Both the position numbers and the translations under genes were made by a program. From assembly GCF_900115185.1 (NCBI RefSeq), contig NZ_FOVN01000006.1, positions 62,001 to 126,000 on the forward strand: a stretch of DNA of 64,000 nt. Direction: 5' to 3'. How positions within the stretch are numbered: the first letter of the stretch is position 1; the number at the start of each line of letters is the position of its first letter. The stretch is from Algorimicrobium echini (GTDB lineage Bacteria; Bacteroidota; Bacteroidia; Flavobacteriales; Flavobacteriaceae). Shown piece by piece: positions 7,603 through 16,217 of this stretch. The notes beneath the pieces are model-generated. The model was not told the origin of the DNA. It saw nothing but the letters and a program-made list of their open reading frames with translations, and made no database searches.

Positions 7603-9827
7603 ACAGATTTTGTTTCTTTGTTACTTATTAAAGCTTCAAAGAGTTTTTTCTCAAAATCTTCTTGTTTAAATGGTTTTGAGATGATATCTGTAAATCCAGC
7701 TTCATCAAATTCATGCATTTTATCTTCTATAGTTACCGCAGTTAAAGCAAAAATAGTTAGCTGCTCATTAAATGCGCGAATGCGTTTAGTAGCTTCTAGA
7801 CCACTGATACCTGGCATATGGATATCCATTAAAATAACATCATAGTTTTCTGTGCGCGCTTTTTCAACAGCTTCTTCACCATTATCAACAATATCACATT
7901 TAAGCTTCATTTTGTTTAGGATTTTTTTGGTAATCATTTGGTTGATTTTATTATCCTCAACTACTAAAATCTTAATGTTTTCTAAATCAATATCTGCCAC
8001 ATTATTGAAATAATCTACTTTTTTAGGTTTTGCTACTGGTGCAGCATACTTCATTGGAACTTCAAAAATAAAATTAGAGCCTTTTCCAAGTTCACTTTTT
8101 AAATAAATAGTTCCTTTTAAAATTTCTATTAATCCCTTCACAATAGATAACCCTAAGCCTGTTCCGCCATATTTTCTATTAATTTGTATGGAACCTTGAG
8201 AGAAACTTTCAAAGAGTTTTTCTTGTTTCTGTTGACTTATACCAATCCCGTTATCTTCAACTTCAAAACGAATGGTATAATTATCGCCATCTTGATGTAG
8301 TTTTTTAGCACGTACCCAAATATCGCCATCTTTTGTAAACTTGATGGAGTTGCCAATTAAGTTAATCAAGATTTGTGATATTTTAAGCTGATCTGCATTA
8401 TAGGTTTCTGGAATATCTGAATCGTATTCTAAGTGTAATTTGGTGTTATTATCGTTTGCCGAATTATTTAACGCTGCAATAACGTTTGTCATTTTCTTTT
8501 TAAGATTAAAATTCTCGGGTTCGATATCCACTTTATTAGCTTCAATTTTATTAATTTGAAGAATATCATTGATAAATGTTAGAAGATATTCACCTGAAAA
8601 TTTTAAAGATTTTAGATGTTGAATTTGATTGGGTTTTGGGTCTTCATCCAACAGCATATTTGTTAAACCAGTAACTGCATATAACGGTGTTCGTAATTCA
8701 TGAGTAACCGTAGAAAGGAAGTTAGCTTTTGTTTTTGAAGCCAATTCGGCTTTTTCCATGGCAACAATAAGCTCACTATTTTTAATGTGCAGCATGTTGT
8801 TGGTTTTAAGCCTAATATTGTTGTTTTTATATAATGAAAGTGTTAGTAAAGATAAAATAGTAATTAAAGCAATACTCAAAATAGTTGTAAGCTTACTTAA
8901 GTTATTTTCTTTAATTTTCTCCTCTAAATTTGCAGCTTGTTCCTTTTGAAATTCAGTTTGATTATTAAGTAAAATTTTAATACGTTTTTCTGGAGATAGG
9001 TTCGCACGTTTAACCTGCAACAAAGAATCGGATAACTTCATATACTTTTTCAAGTAATCTGAAGATGTTTGATAGTCGCCATTTAATTCATTTAAATCGC
9101 TTAAAATTAAATACCCATTAGTGAGTACTGTATTAAATTTGTACTCTTTAGCTAATTGAACGCCCTTTAATGTTAGCTCAAGTCCTGCTTGTTTTTTTCC
9201 TAAATAAGCTAAAGCTAGGCCATTGTGTATCATGGCGCTACTTTGTATTTTATCTAATTCGTAACGATTAGCTAATGCAATCGATTTTTCAAGCTGTTTA
9301 TTGGCTTTATTATAATCCTTAATTTTAATAAGTGTTTTACCTTCGTTAAGAAGTACTTCAGCAACAAAATCGTCTAGACCTTCTTGGTCAAAAAGCGAGT
9401 TAGCAGATACGTAATAATCTAAAGCTTGCCTGTATTCTTGCTTGCTATTGTAAACGTTACCAATTATTTTGTAGGTCTCCGCCCTATTAACATCATCCTT
9501 TATAATTCGTTGGATTTCATTAGCTTTAAATAAACTAATTAAAGCCGCATCAGGCTCTTCAATAATGTACTGAAGTTTGCCTAGTTTGGCATAAATAATT
9601 CCAATGCTTTTTTTGGTGCCTATTTTTTCAGCAAGAACGAGCGCTTCTTCTAATTTTTTCTGCGCTTCAAAAAAGTCGCTAGACTCAATATCTTCTTGGG
9701 CTTGGTTTATCTTGTAATCAATGTTGATTTGAATGGTTTCTTCATCCTCACTAATTTCATCCTGTGCTGATAAATTCAAGCTTAACAGCATAAAAATAAA
9801 ACCTATATATTTATATAATTGGGACAT
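7599..9827 (-). CDS. TPR-containing hybrid sensor histidine kinase
   Basis: A 742-aa two-component hybrid kinase. Numbering from the ATG at 9827: signal peptide (1-22), a periplasmic array of TPR-like helices (about 40-270), one membrane segment (about 313-333), HisKA with STVTHELRTPL (His376), HATPase with N (NLIGNSIKFT), G1 (EDNGIGIS) and G2 (GGTGLGLSIVKG) boxes, and a C-terminal receiver domain with the phosphoacceptor Asp668 in VILMDIHMPG and the conserved Lys in SKPF. TTG or ATG codons upstream of 9827 would only add a stretch ahead of the signal peptide. No cognate response regulator gene is adjacent, so phosphotransfer to a distant partner is likely. Confidence 0.93.
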   Translation of the reverse strand: MSQLYKYIGFIFMLLSLNLSAQDEISEDEETIQINIDYKINQAQEDIESSDFFEAQKKLEEALVLAEKIGTKKSIGIIYAKLGKLQYIIEEPDAALISLFKANEIQRIIKDDVNRAETYKIIGNVYNSKQEYRQALDYYVSANSLFDQEGLDDFVAEVLLNEGKTLIKIKDYNKANKQLEKSIALANRYELDKIQSSAMIHNGLALAYLGKKQAGLELTLKGVQLAKEYKFNTVLTNGYLILSDLNELNGDYQTSSDYLKKYMKLSDSLLQVKRANLSPEKRIKILLNNQTEFQKEQAANLEEKIKENNLSKLTTILSIALITILSLLTLSLYKNNNIRLKTNNMLHIKNSELIVAMEKAELASKTKANFLSTVTHELRTPLYAVTGLTNMLLDEDPKPNQIQHLKSLKFSGEYLLTFINDILQINKIEANKVDIEPENFNLKKKMTNVIAALNNSANDNNTKLHLEYDSDIPETYNADQLKISQILINLIGNSIKFTKDGDIWVRAKKLHQDGDNYTIRFEVEDNGIGISQQKQEKLFESFSQGSIQINRKYGGTGLGLSIVKGLIEILKGTIYLKSELGKGSNFIFEVPMKYAAPVAKPKKVDYFNNVADIDLENIKILVVEDNKINQMITKKILNKMKLKCDIVDNGEEAVEKARTENYDVILMDIHMPGISGLEATKRIRAFNEQLTIFALTAVTIEDKMHEFDEAGFTDIISKPFKQEDFEKKLFEALISNKETKSV

Positions 9828-9875
9828 GATTCGTGTAACTGTTATCGACAAATATAATTATTTATTCGATAAAAG

Positions 9876-10874
9876 TTATGGTTTTACCGATAAAAAGCAA
9901 ATTAAATCAACAATCCTTTGTGAATAGGCGGTTTCATTATCATACCAGCCAATAATTTTAACCATATTACCAATGACAGATGTCATTTGAGAATCAAAAA
10001 CACATGAGTACGGATTTCCAACAATATCAATAGATACAATAGGGTCTTGTGTATAAGCTAAAACGTTTTTTAAATAACCTTCAGATGCTTCTTTAAAGGC
10101 TTTATTGATCATATCTATTGTTACGGTTTTTTCAACATTAAAGGTAATATCTGTTAAAGAGCCATTAGCAACAGGAACACGAATACCACAGCCACCTATA
10201 ACATCTGAAAGTTCTGGAAAAATACGTGTTAAGGCTTTTGCAGCTCCTGTGGTTGTTGGGACGATAGATTGTCCAGCAGCACGAGCACGACGTAAATCAC
10301 GATGAGGCTGGTCATGCAGACTTTGGTCTGTGGTGTAGGAGTGAACGGTTGTTATATAAGCTTGTTTAATTCCGCATAGTTTATGAATTACATCCATCAT
10401 TGGAGCGGCATTGTTGGTCGTGCATGATGCATTTGATATAATGGTTTCTGAACCATCTATAATTGACTCATTGATGCCTAAAACAATAGTTTTTATGGAT
10501 TCATCTTCAGAAGGAACACTTAATATAACACGTTTGGCACCATTAGTAATGTGGTGTTCTAATGCGTTTTTGGTTTTAAATTTACCAGTAGATTCAATAA
10601 CATAGTCCACATTATGAGCTGCCCAGTTAATTTCCTTTGGGTGATTATGATGTGATAAGGTTATTTTTTTACCATTAATAATGATATGATTTTCATCATG
10701 AGCAATAGTCTCATGGAAAATACCATGAATACTATCGTATTTTAACAAATGACTCAAGGTCTTGGAATCGGCTAAATCATTAATGACAACCACCTCTAGT
10801 TTCGGATGGTTATGAAGTAACCGCAATACACGTCTGCCTATTCTACCGAATCCATTAATTCCAATTCGAATCAT
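9876..10874 (-). CDS. gap: Glyceraldehyde-3-phosphate dehydrogenase, type I
   Basis: NAD(P)-dependent conversion of glyceraldehyde-3-phosphate to 1,3-bisphosphoglycerate. The 332-aa protein starts at ATG 10874-10872, which shares one base with the lipA stop (TGATG). Motifs: nucleotide-binding NGFGRIGRR (8-16), IND (31-33, the Asp typical of NAD use), catalytic Cys151 in SNASCTTN and His178. After the active site the sequence reads CTTNNAAP, where glycolytic GapA proteins usually have a second cysteine (CTTNCLAP). This suggests a separate isoform, possibly gluconeogenic. Coupling to lipoyl synthase is unusual for a central glycolytic gene. Confidence 0.95.
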   Translation of the reverse strand: MIRIGINGFGRIGRRVLRLLHNHPKLEVVVINDLADSKTLSHLLKYDSIHGIFHETIAHDENHIIINGKKITLSHHNHPKEINWAAHNVDYVIESTGKFKTKNALEHHITNGAKRVILSVPSEDESIKTIVLGINESIIDGSETIISNASCTTNNAAPMMDVIHKLCGIKQAYITTVHSYTTDQSLHDQPHRDLRRARAAGQSIVPTTTGAAKALTRIFPELSDVIGGCGIRVPVANGSLTDITFNVEKTVTIDMINKAFKEASEGYLKNVLAYTQDPIVSIDIVGNPYSCVFDSQMTSVIGNMVKIIGWYDNETAYSQRIVDLICFLSVKP

Positions 10875-11752
10875 CAATTAATGTGTTTTTGAGCTTTATA
10901 AGAAGATCGTACTAATGCGCTACTTTCCACATGTCTGAATCCTAAATCGAGTCCTATTTGTTTGTATTCATCAAATTGGTCTGGCATAATAAAACGCTTA
11001 ACAGGTAGGTGTTTTTTGCTAGGTTGTAAATATTGTCCTATGGTTACTACATCTACATCATTTGCTCTTAAGTCGTGAAGGGTTTCAATAACTTCTTCGC
11101 GTTCTTCCCCAAGTCCTAGCATGATACCAGATTTGGTTCTGCGTTGACCTTGAGATTTTAAGTATTTTAAAACACCTAAACTTCGGTCGTATTTAGCTTG
11201 AATTCTAACTTCGCGAGTTAGGCGTCTTACTGTTTCTATATTATGCGACACAACTTCGGGTGCAACCTCTATAATTCTATCAATGTGTTGTTCAACTCCT
11301 TGAAAATCTGGAATGAGTGTTTCTAACGTTGTTTCAGGATTCATACGTCTAACAGCTTTTACAGTTTCTGCCCACATAATGCTTCCCATATCTTTTAAAT
11401 CATCCCGATCAACACTGGTTAAAACGGCATGTTTTATTTGCATGAGCTTAATGGAGCGCGCTACTTTTTCAGGTTCGTCCCAATCTACCGTTTCTGGTCT
11501 GCCAGTTTTTACACCACAAAAGCCGCAAGACCGTGTACAGATATTTCCTAAAATCATAAAAGTTGCAGTACCTTCTCCCCAACATTCTCCCATATTTGGA
11601 CAACTTCCAGAGGTGCAGATGGTATTTAAACTGTACTTGTCAACTAAACTCCGTAATTCTGTATATTTCTTGCCTGTAGGTAATTTTACACGCAACCATT
11701 TAGGCTTGGCTTGTCTTTCAGGTAAAATATTTGAAACTGTTTCTGTTTTCAT
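10874..11752 (-). CDS. lipA: Lipoyl synthase LipA
   Basis: Radical SAM enzyme that inserts two sulfurs into protein-bound octanoyl groups to make lipoyl cofactors. Both clusters are visible: the auxiliary [12 protein letters not shown] (Cys46, 51, 57) and the radical [11 protein letters not shown] (Cys72, 76, 79). The RSSY motif near the C-terminus is present. The 292-aa length is normal. A TATCTTTG promoter element lies 19 bp upstream of the ATG, and the gene overlaps gap by one base. GcvP at 32-35 kb belongs to a lipoyl-using complex, so the product is needed within this same genome. Confidence 0.97.
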   Translation of the reverse strand: MKTETVSNILPERQAKPKWLRVKLPTGKKYTELRSLVDKYSLNTICTSGSCPNMGECWGEGTATFMILGNICTRSCGFCGVKTGRPETVDWDEPEKVARSIKLMQIKHAVLTSVDRDDLKDMGSIMWAETVKAVRRMNPETTLETLIPDFQGVEQHIDRIIEVAPEVVSHNIETVRRLTREVRIQAKYDRSLGVLKYLKSQGQRRTKSGIMLGLGEEREEVIETLHDLRANDVDVVTIGQYLQPSKKHLPVKRFIMPDQFDEYKQIGLDLGFRHVESSALVRSSYKAQKHIN

Positions 11753-11770
11753 AGACTAAATTTTCCATTG

Positions 11771-11778
11771 CAAAGATA
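11771..11778 (-). promoter_or_regulatory. TAnnTTTG -7 box ahead of lipA
   Basis: TATCTTTG on the minus strand, 18 bp ahead of the lipA ATG, matching the Bacteroidota -7 consensus. No clear TTG -33 element at the usual distance. Confidence 0.6.
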
Positions 11779-11830
11779 CAAAGTATTATGGGAAATAAAT
11801 GGCTATTGTGCTAAAGTGCTAATTAGAATT

Positions 11831-12391
11831 TTAGCTTAAGTGCGACTGGTTTTGAATAATATCGGCCAGTAGTTTTTTGGCACGAAGTAATTTAACTTTT
11901 ACATTGTTAATGGGTTCGTCTATTTCTTGAGAAATTTCTTTATAACTCAATTCCTGAAAGTATCTTAAATTAATGACTTTTTGATAATGTGGTTTTAGTT
12001 TTTTAATATCACGAAGCAATTTTACTAAATTCTGTTCGGTTATTAGTTTGTCCTCTGGTGAAGGCGAATCATCTAAAATGTCTTGATAACCAGTATCGTT
12101 AGTATGGGCTATGTTTTGTGAAATGGAATTTTTTTGCTTCCTAATTAAATCAATATGAATGTTTTTGGAAATGGTAATAAGCCAAGTTTTAAAACTGTAT
12201 TCAGTTTTATAGGTACTAATTTTATCGAATGCTTTTGAAAATGTTTGGATGGTAATATCTTCTGCATCGTTTTCGTTCTGAACACGCTTTAATTGAAAAC
12301 CATATACATCATCCCAAAACGAATCCAATAAAAAATTAAAGGCTTTTTGGTCATTGTTTTTGGCGCGCTCTATGGCTTGGGTTATTTCCAA
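11831..12391 (-). CDS. ECF-type RNA polymerase sigma factor
   Basis: A 186-aa sigma-70 family protein. Region 2 carries DAEDITIQTFSKAF followed by the aromatic TEYSFKTWLITISKN (-10 recognition), and region 4 shows LRYFQELSYKEISQEIDEPINNVKVKL, a helix-turn-helix for the -35/-33 element. The start lies inside the end of the glycosyltransferase gene (10-bp overlap), so the two are translationally coupled. No anti-sigma gene follows; the next gene downstream is lipA with its own promoter. The target regulon is unknown. Confidence 0.92.
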   Translation of the reverse strand: MEITQAIERAKNNDQKAFNFLLDSFWDDVYGFQLKRVQNENDAEDITIQTFSKAFDKISTYKTEYSFKTWLITISKNIHIDLIRKQKNSISQNIAHTNDTGYQDILDDSPSPEDKLITEQNLVKLLRDIKKLKPHYQKVINLRYFQELSYKEISQEIDEPINNVKVKLLRAKKLLADIIQNQSHLS

Positions 12392-13494
12392 TGTTTAGGT
12401 TTTGATATCAGGTTGGATATAAATATAGTTAAATGAAAAACAACTAAAAAGAATTCTAGAAAAGGAAGATAGGGTAGCAAATCTTGTTCGTCTAATTTTT
12501 TCGATATAAATGATACAATTATAAACTGACAGATAAAACGCAATACCATAATAACCAGCACTACTTCCCATTTAAATAAAAAACTTAACAACACAATGCC
12601 TGACAGCCAGAATAATAATTGTGAAATATAAAATAGGGCTAATACAATTTTATGGTGCACTTTATAATGCTCGGCAGTGGTTACATGTCGTTTTTTTTGA
12701 GTAACCCAAGCTTTGAAAGTTGTTTTTGGATTAGATAGTGTAAAACTGTTTTTGGTAACACAAATGTTGGTATTGTTAGCTGTGGCAATTTCATTTATAA
12801 ATAAATCATCATCACCAGACCGAATATGCATGTGTTTCATAAAGCCACTAGCTGCAAAAAAAGCATCTTTAGTATAGGCTAAATTTCTACCAACACCCAT
12901 ATATGGCAATCCCATTCTGGCAAATGAAAGATACTGAATGGCAGTAAATAACGTTTCAAACCGGATTATTTTGTTGAGAAATGAGTTTTTAATTTTGGTA
13001 TAACCACCATATCCTAAAACAATTGATTTTTCGGTATTGAAATGAGCTGTCATTTCTGAAATCCAGCTTCTGGAATTAGGTTTACAGTCGGCATCAGTAA
13101 ATAATAAGTGGTTGTTTTTGGCTGATTTAATACCTAATGTTAAAGCATATTTTTTATTAGCCCAAAAAGCTTCGTTATTTTTTACGTTTACAATTTTAAT
13201 GTTTGGATGTTTTTCTGCAAAAGATTCCATTACCTCCATTGTGTCATCATAGGATGCATCATTAATTAAAACTATTTCAAAATTAGGGTAGTCTTGAGAA
13301 ATAATTAACGGCAGAAATTTTTTGAGATTTTCGGCCTCATTTTTGGCGCAAATTATTAAGGAAATTGGAATATTTTTAGGTGTCGGACTGCTTTCTTTTT
13401 GAAAGGCAAAGGGGCTAAAAAAAAAGAGGTAATAGCAAACCTGAAAACATGCTACTAATATAAATGTATAGTAGAGAATGTCTAGTATGAGCAT
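12382..13494 (-). CDS. Family 2 glycosyltransferase, membrane-bound
   Basis: A 370-aa GT-A fold enzyme. An N-terminal membrane helix (about 1-25) is followed by the catalytic domain: SLIICAKNEAENL (nucleotide-sugar binding), LINDASYDDT, and the DxD motif in LFTDADCKPNS. Two or three hydrophobic segments close the C-terminus. This matches poly-N-acetylglucosamine or beta-glycan synthases of the inner membrane; the acceptor and sugar are not determinable. It sits between a small Cys-rich protein gene (5-bp gap) and an ECF sigma factor gene (10-bp overlap), so the three form one operon. Confidence 0.88.
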   Translation of the reverse strand: MLILDILYYTFILVACFQVCYYLFFFSPFAFQKESSPTPKNIPISLIICAKNEAENLKKFLPLIISQDYPNFEIVLINDASYDDTMEVMESFAEKHPNIKIVNVKNNEAFWANKKYALTLGIKSAKNNHLLFTDADCKPNSRSWISEMTAHFNTEKSIVLGYGGYTKIKNSFLNKIIRFETLFTAIQYLSFARMGLPYMGVGRNLAYTKDAFFAASGFMKHMHIRSGDDDLFINEIATANNTNICVTKNSFTLSNPKTTFKAWVTQKKRHVTTAEHYKVHHKIVLALFYISQLLFWLSGIVLLSFLFKWEVVLVIMVLRFICQFIIVSFISKKLDEQDLLPYLPFLEFFLVVFHLTIFISNLISKPKHWK

Positions 13495-13499
13495 TAAAA

Positions 13500-13703
13500 T
13501 TACGAGTGTTGAGGTTCGTTACAGTTCTCAAATTGATCTGGTGTTTTGCCGCAAAAACCACAAGCTTCACCTTCTGTGTTTAACATAGGGTTTTGACTTG
13601 CACAAGTGCCTGCAAACTTTCCATCTTTTTTTGCCCATATTTTAATGGCAATTCCTGCAACAGCAATTCCTAATAATGCTAATGTTATTAAAAAAAGTTT
13701 CAT
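13500..13703 (-). CDS. Small membrane-anchored Cys-rich protein, 67 aa
   Basis: One N-terminal transmembrane helix (about 2-22) is followed by a short hydrophilic tail with four cysteines (GTCASQNP, EACGFCGKTP and ENCNEP). The start at 13703 is chosen because it begins the hydrophobic helix and lies 14 bp after a perfect TATCTTTG box. I recall similar short proteins with the IKIWAKKDG motif across Bacteroidota, all uncharacterised. The CGFC pair could bind a metal or act in redox chemistry, which is inference. It leads the operon with the glycosyltransferase and sigma factor. Confidence 0.8.
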   Translation of the reverse strand: MKLFLITLALLGIAVAGIAIKIWAKKDGKFAGTCASQNPMLNTEGEACGFCGKTPDQFENCNEPQHS

Positions 13704-13717
13704 AAAAATTATTTTTG

Positions 13718-13725
13718 CAAAGATA
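13718..13725 (-). promoter_or_regulatory. TAnnTTTG -7 box for the small-protein/glycosyltransferase/sigma operon
   Basis: TATCTTTG on the minus strand, 14 bp ahead of the ATG at 13703 and just past the terminator of the preceding anti-sigma gene. It supports the shorter start for the 67-aa protein. Confidence 0.65.
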
Positions 13726-13740
13726 CGGATTTTTAAAAAT

Positions 13741-13779
13741 AAATAAGCCTCGATTTTCAAAGAAAACCGAGGCTTATTT
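13741..13779 (-). terminator. Rho-independent terminator after the anti-sigma gene
   Basis: A 12-bp perfect stem (AAATAAGCCTCG with CGAGGCTTATTT), extended after one mismatch by four more A-T pairs, 17 bp beyond the stop at 13796. It separates the sigma/anti-sigma unit from the downstream operon. Confidence 0.85.
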
Positions 13780-13795
13780 TAGGGTTTAAATAGTG

Positions 13796-14590
13796 TTATT
13801 TGTTTAAGGTAATTTCAGCAACAGAGTTTTCCTTTGTAGCACTTAATGTACTGCCTTTTTGTTCAATGGTAATACTTAATGCTAAAGCATCTTCGGTGTA
13901 GGGAATAGATTTTAACTGTCTGTCTCCTTCACTTAAAATACCTAAATTAACCATTTTGTCTTCTAATTCAGCCCAAATTTGATAACATTGCTCTTCGGGA
14001 AGTTGTGGTAAAGAAACCACATCTAACATAGAGGTTTTCTCTTTTGGATTTATGTAGGCTACTGTTTTTAAATTTTTTGCACGATTGTTACCGTTTATAA
14101 TATACTTTTCAGTTTCTGGATTATTTAGTTGATTCATTTGGCGCATAATCTCATCTAAACGCATATTTTTCTGATCTAAATCATCTAACCTGTCGTAAAT
14201 TTCATCAGCAATTTTTTGATTTTCAATTTTTAATAATTGATTTTGTTGATAAAATATATACGTTGTACTAGCAAACATAATAGCAATAACACTAGCAGCT
14301 ATACTTAACTGAAACCATTTTTTACGTGATTTTGGTTGGTTAAGTTGTACTACTGGTGTTTCTTCATCCAATGTATTTAAAACAGAATTTAAAATACTTT
14401 TTGGTGCTTTAACAGATTGACTTTGCGCAACCAATTCTAATTGGTTTTGTAAGTTATTGTAAGCTTGTTCTACTTCAGGATATTTGGAAATGTAAGATTC
14501 TACAGTTTCAGTTTCTACTGAAGTTGTTTGGCCTATTAGATATTTTTCTAGTAGGTCAGAATTTAAAAATGTAGTTATTTTATCATTCAT
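13796..14590 (-). CDS. Membrane anti-sigma factor (RskA-like)
   Basis: A 264-aa single-span protein. The cytoplasmic N-terminus (about 1-95) would hold the sigma factor, a transmembrane helix follows (about 99-118), then a coiled coil (LLKIENQKIADEIYDRLDDLDQ) and a C-terminal RskA-type domain with VAYINPKEKTSMLDV and QCYQIWAELEDKMVNLG. It begins two bases after the stop of the ECF sigma factor gene, the standard arrangement for a sigma/anti-sigma pair. The HxxxCxxC zinc anti-sigma motif is absent, as in other RskA-type proteins. The signal it senses is unknown. Confidence 0.88.
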   Translation of the reverse strand: MNDKITTFLNSDLLEKYLIGQTTSVETETVESYISKYPEVEQAYNNLQNQLELVAQSQSVKAPKSILNSVLNTLDEETPVVQLNQPKSRKKWFQLSIAASVIAIMFASTTYIFYQQNQLLKIENQKIADEIYDRLDDLDQKNMRLDEIMRQMNQLNNPETEKYIINGNNRAKNLKTVAYINPKEKTSMLDVVSLPQLPEEQCYQIWAELEDKMVNLGILSEGDRQLKSIPYTEDALALSITIEQKGSTLSATKENSVAEITLNK

Positions 14591-14592
14591 GA

Positions 14593-15132
14593 CTATTTTG
14601 TTTCTGGATCGTAAATTTTTTTAAGTTCACGAAGTCCAATTTTTAATCTCGATTTTATGGTGCCAAGCGGAATATCCAACTCGTCACTGGCTTCTTGTTG
14701 TGTCATACCCTCAAAAAAGAGCGCGTTTAAAACAATCTGATATTTTTCATCAATTGAACTTAAATGCTTTTGAATGTCTAGTACGTCTTGATTTAAACTA
14801 TCACCTGTTAATGTATATACGTCCGAAGCGTCTATTTGGATTTCCTTACTGGCTTTATTATTATACGAACGCACTTTGTCAATAGCTGTGTTGTAGGCAA
14901 TTCGGTAAAGCCATGTAAATAATTTTGCTTTTTTTGAATCGTATGTTTTGGCTTTTTTCCAAACTTTAATAAATGTTTCCTGTAGAGCATCTTGAGCCAT
15001 ATCAGGATCGGTTAACACTTTTGAGATGACACCAAAAAGGGCGTCGCCATAATTTTCATATAATAATGAAATGGCTTTTTTGTCGCCTTTTTTTAATAGG
15101 CCAACGATTTCGTCTTCTATAGGTGTGCTCAA
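14593..15132 (-). CDS. ECF sigma factor paired with RskA-like anti-sigma
   Basis: A 179-aa sigma-70 family factor. Region 2: DMAQDALQETFIKVWKKA, then KLFTWLYRIAYNTAID. Region 4: ALFFEGMTQQEASDELDIPLGTIKSRL, a clear helix-turn-helix. The family usually begins close to this point and no ATG is available; the call uses TTG at 15132-15130, and an in-frame stop lies six codons upstream. The anti-sigma gene follows after two bases. SigK-like sigma factors with RskA partners often control envelope or oxidative stress genes, which here is inference. Confidence 0.9.
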   Translation of the reverse strand: MSTPIEDEIVGLLKKGDKKAISLLYENYGDALFGVISKVLTDPDMAQDALQETFIKVWKKAKTYDSKKAKLFTWLYRIAYNTAIDKVRSYNNKASKEIQIDASDVYTLTGDSLNQDVLDIQKHLSSIDEKYQIVLNALFFEGMTQQEASDELDIPLGTIKSRLKIGLRELKKIYDPETK

Positions 15133-15203
15133 TTTTTTTGGTTGACGTTAGTTTTAGTTTCTTAAATGCATAAGAAAAGTTAAAGTTATATAATTCTATT
15201 CAA

Positions 15204-16217
15204 TTAAATAATATTTACTTCTGCTTCAATTTTTATTTTAAATAACCGGTAAATGGTATCTTGGATTAATTGGGCTAATTTAAGAATGTCCGAACCTTTG
15301 GCGTTACCATAATTAACCAGTACTAAAGCTTGTTTTTTATGAACACCATAATCACCAAAACGCTTACCTTTAAATCCAGCTTTTTCTATCAGCCAACCTG
15401 CAGGTACTTTTACTTCTACATCTGAAATTACATAACCAGGAGCGTCTGGAAATTCTAATTTCAGGTGGTTGTATAATTTGGTTGAAATAACCGGATTTTT
15501 AAAAAAACTGCCACTATTTCCTATTATTTTAGGATCAGGTAATTTACTTTGCCTGATAGCAATTACGGCTTTTGAAATATCTTGAATTGTTGGGTTTTTA
15601 ATTCCCATTTCTGCTAATTGCGCGGAAATAGAGCCATAATTAGTTTGGAGCTTGTGCTTGTTTTTTGATAGGCGAAACGTTACACTGCAAATAACAAATT
15701 GTCCTTTAGCACCCTGTTTAAAAATAGAATTTCTATAGTCAAACTGGCAAGCTGCTTTATCAAACGTTTTCATCGTGCCCGAACTTGTCATTAATGCGTT
15801 ACAAGACACAAAACTATCTTTTAGTTCCACACCATAGGCACCAATGTTTTGTATAGGTGCGGTTCCAACATTTCCTGGAATTAAAGATAAATTCTCTAAA
15901 CCACCATAGTTATGTTTCAAACACCATAAAACAAATTCGTGCCAATTTTCGCCGGCATTTGCCTTAACAGTCACGAAATGCTCTTCTTCTGAAACAATGG
16001 TAATGCCTTTCAAATTTATATGAATAACTAATGCATCCATATTTTTAGTGAGTAGCATGTTACTACCACCTCCTAAAATAAATTTTTCAGGGTAGTTAGG
16101 CAAAGCTAAAACATGTTGTAATTCAGCAATAGAACTAACAGATATAAACTGTTTAGCTATTGCATCTAATCCAAACGTGTTGTAGGGTTTTAGTGATATG
16201 TTATGTACGATTTGCAC
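15204..16217 (-). CDS. murB: UDP-N-acetylenolpyruvoylglucosamine reductase MurB
   Basis: FAD enzyme that reduces UDP-GlcNAc-enolpyruvate to UDP-MurNAc in peptidoglycan synthesis. The 337-aa protein shows the type I signatures: YNTFGLDAIA at the start, ILGGGSNML (FAD), GLENLSLIPGNVG and GNSGSFFKNP with the catalytic Ser, and VPAGWLIEKAGFKG near the end. The start is GTG at 16217-16215, sharing one base with the TAG stop of the upstream aminotransferase gene, so the two are coupled. Confidence 0.96.
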   Translation of the reverse strand: MQIVHNISLKPYNTFGLDAIAKQFISVSSIAELQHVLALPNYPEKFILGGGSNMLLTKNMDALVIHINLKGITIVSEEEHFVTVKANAGENWHEFVLWCLKHNYGGLENLSLIPGNVGTAPIQNIGAYGVELKDSFVSCNALMTSSGTMKTFDKAACQFDYRNSIFKQGAKGQFVICSVTFRLSKNKHKLQTNYGSISAQLAEMGIKNPTIQDISKAVIAIRQSKLPDPKIIGNSGSFFKNPVISTKLYNHLKLEFPDAPGYVISDVEVKVPAGWLIEKAGFKGKRFGDYGVHKKQALVLVNYGNAKGSDILKLAQLIQDTIYRLFKIKIEAEVNII

